64,000 nt of DNA. It comes from Streptomyces sp. Tu6071 (lineage in GTDB: Bacteria > Actinomycetota > Actinomycetes > Streptomycetales > Streptomycetaceae). Position numbers and translations under genes: made by a program. This document shows, one piece after another, positions 46,174 through 53,760 of the stretch. The stretch is from contig NZ_CM001165.1 in the NCBI RefSeq assembly GCF_000213055.1, forward strand, positions 4,920,945 to 4,984,944, given 5' to 3'. The notes beneath the pieces are model-generated. The model ran no database searches. It saw only the letters and a program-made list of their open reading frames with translations, and was not told the origin of the DNA. Position 1 is the stretch's first letter; the number at the start of each line of letters is the position of its first letter.

Positions 46174-47703
46174 ATGGCCACACGGCCGATGACCGGCGAC
46201 GAGTACGTGGAGAGCATCCGCGACGCCCGCGAGGTCTACCTCGACGGCGAACGCGTCAAGGACGTCACGACGCACCCCGCCTTCCACAACCCGGTCCGCA
46301 TGACCGCCCGGCTCTACGACGCCCTGCACGACGAGCGCTACCGCGATGTCCTGACCTGCCCGGTCGACGGCGGCGGCGAGGGGTACACCCACCGCTTCTT
46401 CACCACCCCGCGCAGCGCCGAGGACCTGGTCGCCGCCCAGGGCGCGATCGCGACCTGGGCCCGGCTGAGCTACGGCTGGATGGGGCGCAGCCCCGACTAC
46501 AAGGCGTCGTTCCTCGGCACCCTCGGCGCCAACGCCGACTTCTACGCGCCCTACGGCGACAACGCCCGGCGCTGGTACCGGGAGTCGCAGGAGAAGGTCC
46601 TCTTCTGGAACCACGCCATCGTGCACCCGCCCGTGGACCGCAACCGCCCGCCGGACGAGGTCGCCGACGTCTTCGTGCACGTCGAGCGGGAGACGGACGC
46701 GGGACTGGTGGTCAGCGGCGCCAAGGTGGTCGCCACCGGCTCGGCGCTGACCCACTACAACTTCATCGCCCACTACGGCCTGCCGGTCCGCAAGCGGGAG
46801 TTCGCGCTGGTCGCCACCGTGCCGATGGAGGCCCGCGGCGTGAAGCTCATCTGCCGCCCCTCCTACAGCGCGACCGCGGCCGTGCGCGGCACCCCCTTCG
46901 ACTACCCCTTGTCCTCGCGGCTGGACGAGAACGACACCATCCTCGTGATGGACAAGGTGCTGATCCCCTGGGAGAACGTCTTCATCTACGGAGACCTGGG
47001 GAAGGTGCAGATGTTCACCGCCCGCTCCGGCTTCCCCGAACGCTTCACCTTCCACGGCTGCGTCCGGCTGGCCGTGAAGCTGGAGTTCCTGGCCGGTCTG
47101 CTCTCCAAGGCCCTCCGGCTCACCGGCACCCGCGACTTCCGCGGCGTGCAGAGCCGGCTGGGGGAGGTGCTGGCCTGGCGGAACCTGTTCCAGGGACTGG
47201 CCGACGCCGCCGCGCGCAACCCCGTGCCGTGGAAGGACGGGGCGGTGCTGCCCAACGGCGACTACGGGATGGCCTACCGCTGGTTCATGCAGGTCGGCTA
47301 CCCGAGGATCCGGGAGATCATCCTGCAGGACGTGGCGAGCGGGCTGATCTACGTCCCGTCCAGCGCCGAGGACTTCCGCAACCCGGAGACGCGGCCCTAC
47401 CTGGACAAGTACATCCGCGGCTCGGGCGGGGCCACGGCCGAGGAGCGGGTCAAGGTCATGAAGCTCCTGTGGGACGCGGTCGGCAGCGAGTTCGGCGGCC
47501 GGCACGAACTCTACGAGCGCAACTACTCGGGCAACCACGAGAACACCCGGGTCGAGCTGTACGCGGGCGAGCTGGCCTCGGGCAGGCTCGCGCGCTTCGA
47601 GGAGTTCGCCGAGCAGTGCATGGGCGAGTACGACCTGGACGGCTGGACGGTCCCCGACCTGGAGTCCTTCAGCGACCTCCGGAGCCGGGCCGACCGGCCC
47701 TGA
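46174..47703 (+). CDS. sgcC: FADH2-dependent tyrosine-ring 3-hydroxylase (HpaB/SgcC-type)
   Basis: This 509-residue protein starts at ATG 46174 after AGGAAGG. The 4-hydroxyphenylacetate 3-monooxygenase fold is clear from [51 protein letters not shown] and the C-terminal [17 protein letters not shown]. In C-1027, SgcC hydroxylates the ring of carrier-bound chloro-beta-tyrosine using FADH2 from SgcE6; the reductase here is at 15.3 kb. It is third in the NRPS operon. Hydroxylation would give a catechol-type beta-tyrosine. Confidence 0.93.
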   Translation: MATRPMTGDEYVESIRDAREVYLDGERVKDVTTHPAFHNPVRMTARLYDALHDERYRDVLTCPVDGGGEGYTHRFFTTPRSAEDLVAAQGAIATWARLSYGWMGRSPDYKASFLGTLGANADFYAPYGDNARRWYRESQEKVLFWNHAIVHPPVDRNRPPDEVADVFVHVERETDAGLVVSGAKVVATGSALTHYNFIAHYGLPVRKREFALVATVPMEARGVKLICRPSYSATAAVRGTPFDYPLSSRLDENDTILVMDKVLIPWENVFIYGDLGKVQMFTARSGFPERFTFHGCVRLAVKLEFLAGLLSKALRLTGTRDFRGVQSRLGEVLAWRNLFQGLADAAARNPVPWKDGAVLPNGDYGMAYRWFMQVGYPRIREIILQDVASGLIYVPSSAEDFRNPETRPYLDKYIRGSGGATAEERVKVMKLLWDAVGSEFGGRHELYERNYSGNHENTRVELYAGELASGRLARFEEFAEQCMGEYDLDGWTVPDLESFSDLRSRADRP

Positions 47704-47767
47704 GACACGGGCGGCGGACGCCGTCCCCCCTTTTCCGGCGTGCGCGGGCGAGAACTTCCGCGCACCG

Positions 47768-47794
47768 TGTCCTGTTCCCCGGGGCGGCTCCGAC
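47768..47794 (+). promoter_or_regulatory. Candidate ECF42-type promoter for the second YCII gene
   Basis: TGTCCT (47768) is followed after 17 bp by CGAC (47791), the same spacing as the site in front of the other YCII gene. The -35 differs from TGTCGA at two positions. It ends about 50 bp before the start codon. Confidence 0.35.
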
Positions 47795-47844
47795 CTACGG
47801 GTGAGAGCGTCCGCCCCGGGCGCCGGAACCGGAGGAGACCCGCG

Positions 47845-48204
47845 ATGAAGTACATGCTGATGATGAACCTCAACCCGAGGACCAACGAGGCGCTCAACGA
47901 GGAGGGACAGGCCGCCGTGGGCGCCGCGCACGAGAAGCTGATGTCGGTCATCGAGGAGGCCGGCGAGCTGGTCGCGGCGGAGGCCCTCGCCGAGCCCGTC
48001 AAGACCACCGTCGTCAAGGTGCGCGACGGCAAAACGATCACCTCCGAGGGCCCGCTCGTCGAGTCCGAGGAGTACTTCTGCGGGTACTACATCGTCGACG
48101 TGGCCGACAAGGCCCGCGCGATCGAGCTGGCCGCCATGATCCCCGACGCGCAGTGGTCCGCCGTCGAGGTCCGGCCGTTCTTCGAGATGCCCGAAGCGGG
48201 CTGA
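47845..48204 (+). CDS. YCII/DGPF-domain protein (second copy)
   Basis: This 119-residue protein starts at ATG 47845 after GGAGGAGA. MKYMLMMNLN at the start and SEGPLVESEEYFCGYYIVDV in the middle match the YCII-related family; the DGPF motif is degenerate (EGPL). It is a diverged relative of the 28737-29114 product. Both are likely partners or targets of the ECF42 sigma factor. It is followed by a berberine-bridge-type oxidase 146 bp downstream. Confidence 0.82.
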   Translation: MKYMLMMNLNPRTNEALNEEGQAAVGAAHEKLMSVIEEAGELVAAEALAEPVKTTVVKVRDGKTITSEGPLVESEEYFCGYYIVDVADKARAIELAAMIPDAQWSAVEVRPFFEMPEAG

Positions 48205-48350
48205 GACCACGCCGCAGCCGCGCCGACGACGGACGACCGTCGCCGGCGCGGCGGCTTCCCGCGGGGACCCGCGCCGCGGCTCCGCCCCCCCGTACCAGCA
48301 AGAGGACAGCACCGACGGGTGCTGCTCGACGAAAGTAGAGGGTGACCACC

Positions 48351-49718
48351 ATGGACTGCGTCCTGGATCCCGAGGCCGTGGCGTCCCTGCGGGCCGACAT
48401 CACCGGCGAGGTGTACGTGCCGGGCGACGAAGGGTACGACGAACTCACCGACCTGATCGTGCACACGGGCCACCCGGCCGTGATCATCCAGGTCCGCGAC
48501 AACGACGACGTCTCCCGCTGTCTCGCCTTCGCGATCGCCCACGACCTGGAGATCTCCACCCGCAGCGGCGGCCACAGCAACGCCGGGTACAGCACCAACG
48601 TCGACGGCATGGTCATCGACCTGGCGCACCTGAACACCATCGAGGTGGTGAACGAGGCCGAGCGGCTCGTCCGCCTCGGCCCCGGCGCGGAGTGGTCCCA
48701 GGTCGCGGCGGAGCTGGAGCCGCACGGCCTGGCCTTCACCTCCGGCGACACCACGAGCGTGGGCGTCGGCGGCCTGCTCGTCGGCGGTGGCGTCGGCTGG
48801 CTCGCCCGCAAGTACGGCCTGGCCCTCGACAGCCTCGTGGCCGCGGAGGTCGTGACCGCCGACGGCAGCATCCTGCCGGTCAGCGCCGACGAGAACCCGG
48901 ACCTGTTCTGGGCGATCCGCGGCGGCGGCGGCAACTTCGGCGTGGTCACCTCCTTCACCGTGGTGGCACAGCCGGTCCCGCGCGTCTTCTTCGGCCAGAT
49001 CTCCTTCGCCCCCGACGAGACCGCCGACGTCCTGCGCGCCTGGGCGGCGTACATGGACTCCGCCCCCGAGGAACTCACCGCCACCGCCATGTGCTGGCCG
49101 ACGTTCGGCGAGGACGAGAAGCCGCCGCTGGCCCTCGTGGTCTGCTACGGCGGCGACGACGAGGCCGCCGCCGCCCGGGCCATCGACCCGATCCGCGCGC
49201 TCGGCACCGTCGTCGACGACCAGGTCCGCCTGATGCCCTACGGCGAGGCTCTCCAGCCCGCGGGCGACCTCCCCCCGGGCTGGCGCCCCCGCGTCCGCAA
49301 CCGCTTCGCCCCGGCGCTGACGGCGGACATGACCGCGACGATCCTCGCCGAACAGGCCAACCTGGAGAACCTGTACGTCGAGATCCGGAGCATCGGCGGG
49401 GCCCTGAACCGGGTGCCGAACGACGCGACCGCGTTCGCCCACCGCTCCACCGAGGCCATGATCATGGGCGTGCTGCTCGGTTCCCCCGAGGGCAACGAGC
49501 CCCTGCTGCCCGCCTACGAGGCGTTCTGGACCGCCCTGGCCCCCTGGACGTCCGGCGCCTACAGCGGCTTCCTGAGCGACGTCCTGCCGGAGGACATCGA
49601 GGCGGTGTACCCGAAGCCGGTGTACCAGCGGCTCGCGGCGCTCAAGCACGAGTACGACCCCGGCAACATCTTCCACCTGAACGTCAACGTCGTGCCCGAG
49701 GAGGCCGGCCAGTACTGA
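48351..49718 (+). CDS. FAD-linked oxidase, berberine-bridge type (3 of 3)
   Basis: This 455-residue protein is placed at ATG 48351, with GAGGG 8 bp upstream; GTG 48342 in frame is an alternative. RSGGHSNAGYSTN gives the flavin-linking histidine. The second site reads SGDTTSVGVGG without cysteine, so a single covalent bond is expected. LFWAIRGGGGNFGVVT and the C-terminal BBE segment YDPGNIFHLNVN are clear. No cluster promoter element was found upstream. It may depend on the YCII gene's promoter or on its own. Confidence 0.9.
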   Translation: MDCVLDPEAVASLRADITGEVYVPGDEGYDELTDLIVHTGHPAVIIQVRDNDDVSRCLAFAIAHDLEISTRSGGHSNAGYSTNVDGMVIDLAHLNTIEVVNEAERLVRLGPGAEWSQVAAELEPHGLAFTSGDTTSVGVGGLLVGGGVGWLARKYGLALDSLVAAEVVTADGSILPVSADENPDLFWAIRGGGGNFGVVTSFTVVAQPVPRVFFGQISFAPDETADVLRAWAAYMDSAPEELTATAMCWPTFGEDEKPPLALVVCYGGDDEAAAARAIDPIRALGTVVDDQVRLMPYGEALQPAGDLPPGWRPRVRNRFAPALTADMTATILAEQANLENLYVEIRSIGGALNRVPNDATAFAHRSTEAMIMGVLLGSPEGNEPLLPAYEAFWTALAPWTSGAYSGFLSDVLPEDIEAVYPKPVYQRLAALKHEYDPGNIFHLNVNVVPEEAGQY

Positions 49719-49730
49719 CGCCCACCGGAC

Positions 49731-49763
49731 CGGCGGCGCCGTGCCTCGCGCACGGCGCCGCCG
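49731..49763. terminator. Bidirectional hairpin terminator
   Basis: A 14-bp perfect stem (49731-49744 with 49750-49763) lies between convergent genes ending at 49718 and 49774. Confidence 0.85.
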
Positions 49764-49773
49764 TCGTCCGTCC

Positions 49774-51903
49774 TCACACCGGCAGCACGCGCACCGGTAC
49801 GCCGTTGAACACCGCGTTCCCCGAGACCGGGTCCACGACCAGCTCATCGGTCAGGGCGTTGGCGTTGACGCCCGCGTGGCGCCGCGCCACGGTCTGCCCG
49901 GTGTCCTCGTGCCCCCAGCCGTGCGGCAGGCTGACCACGCCCGGCATGACCGTCTCGGTGACCTCCACGGGCACTTCCAGCTCCCCGGCCGCCGACCGCA
50001 CCCGCGCCCGCTCCCCGAGGCCGAAGCGGGCCACGTCCCGCGGATGGACGTGCAGCGTGCACCGGTTGCTCCCGCCGACCAGCGGGGCGACATTGTGCAT
50101 CCAGCTGTTGTTGGAGCGCAGGTGCCGCCGTCCGATCAGCACCATCTCGGGCACCGGCCCCCGCAGGCGGCGCAGCAGCCGCGGCACGTCGGCGGCCAGC
50201 GTCGGCGGTGCCAGGTCGACCTTGCCCGAGGCCGTGCACAGGATCTCCGGCAGGCGCGGCAGGAGCGGACCGAGGTCCAGGCCGTGCGGGGCCTGCCGCA
50301 TCGCTTCCAGCGACAGGCCGTAGGAGCCCAGCCTCAGCAACGCGTCGAGGATGCGCTCGGTCCCGTCCGCCCCGTCCAGGATCTCCCGCAGCCCGGGGGC
50401 AGCCGCGAGCAACTGCCCGAGCAGCATCTCCTCGCCCCCGGCGGGATCGCTGTCGGGGCCCTGGCCGGCCAGGACGAGCAGCAGCTTGGCCAGGATCGCG
50501 GCCTCGGAGTACTGGTCCTCGCGCAGCGGCAGCACAGGCGGTGAGAACCGCGCGTAGTTGCGGACCATGATGATCTGCACCAGGAAGTCGAAGTGCGGGC
50601 TCTGCAGGATGCGCGGCGGCGGCAGGATCACGTTCGCGTGCCGGGTCGTCTCGTTCAGGTAGGGGTCGACGCAGACCATGAAGTCCAGCCCCGACAGGGC
50701 GCGGGCCAGCCGCGGGGCACCCGGCGCCGACAGCGCGGGGTTGCCGCCCACCGTGAGCAGCGCCCTGATCTGCCCCTCCCCGGGCGTCTCCATCTCGTCG
50801 GCCATCGTGGCCACCGGGAACTCGCCGAGCACTTCGGGCAGACCGCGTACCCGGCTGCGCCAGGCGCCGGTGGCGAACGGCTGCCCGCTGCGGAAGATCT
50901 CCAGGCCCGCCGTCTTGGCGAACATGACCCCGCCCGGACGGTCCAGGTTCCCCGTCAGGACGTTGATGACGTCGACCAGCCACGACGCCGTCGCGCCGAA
51001 CTCCGCGGTGCACGTGCCGATGCGCGCGTAGACGGAGGCGGACGGCGCCGCCGCGAGTTCCCGCGCCAGCCGTACGATCGTCGCGGCCGGCACCCCACAG
51101 GCCCGCTCCACCGTCTCCGGCGCGAAGTCGCGCGCCAGTGACCTCAGTTCGTCGAGCCCGGACACCTCGACGTCCACCGAGACCAGGTCCTCGGCGAACA
51201 GCGTGTGCACGATGCCGAAGAGCAGACCGGCGTCCGTCCCGGGGTGGATGAACAGGTGCTCGTCGGCGAGTTCCGCGGTGCGGGTGCGCCGCGGGTCCAC
51301 GACGACGACCTTCCCGCCGCGCTCCTGCACGGCGCGCAGCCGGCCCTTGAAGTCGGGCGCCACGCACAGCGAGCCGTTGGACTCCACCGGATTCGCGCCG
51401 AGGATCAGCATGTAGTCGGTCCGGTCCAGGTCCGGGACCGCCACGGCCATCGGATCGCCGAACATGAGGCCGCTCGCCACGTGCTTGGGCATCTGGTCCA
51501 CGGTGCTCGCCGAGTACACGTTGCGGCTGCCGAGCACCTGGGTCAATGGTTGCCGGTAGAGGAACCCGGCCATGGTGTGGAACGTCGGGTTCCCGAAGTA
51601 CAACGCCACCGCATCGCGGCCGTGCGCCGCCATCGTCGCGTTGAGCCCACGGTGCACCTCATCGAACGCCTCCTCCCAACTGGCGGGCCGCAACTGTCCG
51701 TCGACGCGCACCAGGGGTTGGGTCAGCCGGTCCGGGTCCTCGTCGAGCCGTCCCAGCGCCGCCCCCTTGGGACACAGGAAGCCCTTGCTGAACGGGTCGT
51801 CCTTGTCGCCCTCGACCCGTACCACCGAGTCGTCGTCGTCCAGGGTCAGCCGCAGCCCGCAGGATGTCTCGCACAGGGGACATGTCCGCAGCGCAGTCTT
51901 CAT
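49774..51903 (-). CDS. Molybdopterin oxidoreductase with N-terminal 4Fe-4S site
   Basis: This 709-residue protein starts at ATG 51903. The Fe4S4 motif CPLCETSCG and the later cysteine in GFLCPKG occupy residues 8-45. The molybdopterin-guanine-dinucleotide domains follow (ALYFGNPTFH, LILGANPVES, VVVDPRRTRTAELAD), and a C-terminal molydopterin-binding barrel has LPHGWGHEDTGQ. The family includes formate-dehydrogenase-like and assimilatory reductases. No TAT signal is visible, so it is probably cytoplasmic. A molybdenum enzyme is unexpected in an enediyne cluster. No shared promoter element precedes it, so its pathway role is unproven. Confidence 0.88.
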   Translation of the reverse strand: MKTALRTCPLCETSCGLRLTLDDDDSVVRVEGDKDDPFSKGFLCPKGAALGRLDEDPDRLTQPLVRVDGQLRPASWEEAFDEVHRGLNATMAAHGRDAVALYFGNPTFHTMAGFLYRQPLTQVLGSRNVYSASTVDQMPKHVASGLMFGDPMAVAVPDLDRTDYMLILGANPVESNGSLCVAPDFKGRLRAVQERGGKVVVVDPRRTRTAELADEHLFIHPGTDAGLLFGIVHTLFAEDLVSVDVEVSGLDELRSLARDFAPETVERACGVPAATIVRLARELAAAPSASVYARIGTCTAEFGATASWLVDVINVLTGNLDRPGGVMFAKTAGLEIFRSGQPFATGAWRSRVRGLPEVLGEFPVATMADEMETPGEGQIRALLTVGGNPALSAPGAPRLARALSGLDFMVCVDPYLNETTRHANVILPPPRILQSPHFDFLVQIIMVRNYARFSPPVLPLREDQYSEAAILAKLLLVLAGQGPDSDPAGGEEMLLGQLLAAAPGLREILDGADGTERILDALLRLGSYGLSLEAMRQAPHGLDLGPLLPRLPEILCTASGKVDLAPPTLAADVPRLLRRLRGPVPEMVLIGRRHLRSNNSWMHNVAPLVGGSNRCTLHVHPRDVARFGLGERARVRSAAGELEVPVEVTETVMPGVVSLPHGWGHEDTGQTVARRHAGVNANALTDELVVDPVSGNAVFNGVPVRVLPV

Positions 51904-52104
51904 GCTCGCTCCCGAGTTCGGGGGCGAGCCGAAGCCGGCAAGGGCCCGCCCAGGTCACCGTCGGCCGAGCCGTCCCGGTCTCCGGAGAGGACCGGCGGAT
52001 CTCACCGACGTCGCGCGGTTCGCTCGGTTCGAGACGCTAGCAGCGGCCCCCGCCCGGCCCCTTCTCCCTGAATGCTCAACGCGGCGGAGCGGAAAGCGCG
52101 TTGG

Positions 52105-52145
52105 GCATTCCCGAAGATGTCGGCCACCGCCGGGCGGACGATCGT
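52105..52145 (+). promoter_or_regulatory. Cluster promoter element 15 (methyltransferase/SBP operon)
   Basis: GCA is at 52105 and AAGATG at 52114, with GATCGT 20 bp later, 31 bp before the start codon. Confidence 0.6.
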
Positions 52146-52176
52146 GGGGGGACACCTGTCGACGAGAGGACTCGCC

Positions 52177-53757
52177 ATGGCTCCCCATGCCGGACCGGCC
52201 ACCGCCGCCGAACCGCTGACCGCCTTCCTTGAGGCCGGCTCCGAAGCGCTGCCCGGGGAGTTCGGCCGCCTGGTCGCCGCCTTCTGGACGGACGGGGCGC
52301 TGAACGATCCGGCCGCGGCGCGCGAGGCAGTACCCCGGTTCCTCGCTTCCTGGGACGGCGCCGACGCCGCGCACCGCGGCTACCTGGCACTCGGCCTCGG
52401 CCTGTTCGCCGAGGCCGAGTACCCCGAGCTGGACGGCCCCGTCGCCCTCACCGTCCGCCAGGGCCTGGACCGCTTCCTCGACGAGGCGCGCGGCCACACC
52501 ACCGTCTCTCCGCTCACGCTGGCGCTCGTGTACCTGCTCTCCCACTTCCCGGACGAGCGCGCCCGCGTCCTCCCGGCCTTCGCGCACGTGCCCCTGGACC
52601 CCGACGACCGGACCCGCCTGGACCGGGGGCTGACCAGGCTCGACCCCGACGACCCCGACCTCGGCCGCGCCTGGCCCTCGCCGCACGACTGGGACATCGA
52701 CGCGCAGGAACGGGACTTCGACCGGGCCTGGACCATGACCCTGACGCCGGAGCAGATCACCGGGACCTGGGACGACGACACCCGCACCCTGTGGGCCACG
52801 GCCGGTGCCAAGGCCCTGTGGTCGCTGGCCCACGGCATGCCCACCCCGGTCACCGACGAGAACCCCTACTGGAGTGCCGGGCACCGCGCGGCGGGCCCCC
52901 GGCCCGGCACCGACTTCGCCGGGCACGCGTCCTCGCTCCGCTGCCCCTCCTGCCGGGGCGAGCTGGCCTTCGAGGAGAGGGGCGCCCGCTGCCGTAACTG
53001 CTCCACGTTCTACCCCGTCGCCCTCGGCGGCATCCTCGACCTCTCCCGCCGCGAACGCTCCGGCGCGGGCGTGAGCGACGCCGCCGAGGACGTCGAGGCG
53101 GACGTCCTGCAGAACGCCGCCGTCATGAGCACCATCGGCGAGCACTACGAGGCCGGGCTGCGCCCGGCCTTCCTGCGGGTCATGGGCCAGAACTGGGACG
53201 GTGCCGTCACCCCGGCGATCGAGGACGCCTACCTCCACGGCCGGCTGCGCAGGGCCGCCGCGCACTCCGAGGGCCCCGTCCTGGACCTCGCCGCCGGGGC
53301 CGGCCGCTGGACGTGGGTGGTCGCCGACGCCGTCGGAGCCGACCGCGTCATCGCCGCCGACCTCAACGACGCCATGCTCCACTGGCTGCGCGGGCGGCTG
53401 CCGCAGGTGAGCGCCGTGCGGGCCGACGCCCTCGAACTGCCCCTCGGCGACGCCAGTGTGACCGCCGTCAACTGCTGGAACGCCCTCCAGGCGATGCCGG
53501 ACGCGGCCCAGGCGATAGCGGAGATCGGCCGGTGCCTGAAACCGGGCGGCGTCCTGACCCTGATGACCTTCCGCTGGGCCGACGACCAGGTGTACCGCTA
53601 CTTCCAGCGCTCGCACATCTTCCCGGCCCGGCCCGAGGGGTACCTGCTGTTCGAGCCCCGGGAGATCCGCTCCTGGCTGGCCGCCGCCGGGCTGAGCGTC
53701 GTGGAGGAGTCCGGGCCGGGCACCTTCGTGCTCCTCACCGCGAAGCGGGAGGGCTGA
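52177..53757 (+). CDS. Zinc-ribbon-containing SAM methyltransferase with long N-terminal domain
   Basis: This 526-residue protein starts at ATG 52177 after GAGAGGA. Residues 1-235 form an acidic helical domain that I do not recognise. LRCPSCRGELAF and CRNCSTFYPVALGG (about 250-285) form a four-cysteine zinc ribbon like that of Trm112-type or rRNA methyltransferase RlmA N-termini. The class I methyltransferase domain follows from about 365: VLDLAAGAGRWTWVVA, DRVIAADLNDAML, ADALELPLGDASVTAVNCW. The target is unknown; small-molecule methylation is likely given the operon with the 53761 gene 3 bp downstream. Confidence 0.8.
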   Translation: MAPHAGPATAAEPLTAFLEAGSEALPGEFGRLVAAFWTDGALNDPAAAREAVPRFLASWDGADAAHRGYLALGLGLFAEAEYPELDGPVALTVRQGLDRFLDEARGHTTVSPLTLALVYLLSHFPDERARVLPAFAHVPLDPDDRTRLDRGLTRLDPDDPDLGRAWPSPHDWDIDAQERDFDRAWTMTLTPEQITGTWDDDTRTLWATAGAKALWSLAHGMPTPVTDENPYWSAGHRAAGPRPGTDFAGHASSLRCPSCRGELAFEERGARCRNCSTFYPVALGGILDLSRRERSGAGVSDAAEDVEADVLQNAAVMSTIGEHYEAGLRPAFLRVMGQNWDGAVTPAIEDAYLHGRLRRAAAHSEGPVLDLAAGAGRWTWVVADAVGADRVIAADLNDAMLHWLRGRLPQVSAVRADALELPLGDASVTAVNCWNALQAMPDAAQAIAEIGRCLKPGGVLTLMTFRWADDQVYRYFQRSHIFPARPEGYLLFEPREIRSWLAAAGLSVVEESGPGTFVLLTAKREG

Positions 53758-53760
53758 GAC

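Noticed and set aside
51971..52016. A GAGATC-like site on the minus strand upstream of the molybdopterin gene as another cluster element
   Set aside because: The first half-site is GAC rather than GCA, and no NANNNT hexamer lies 20-21 bp downstream.
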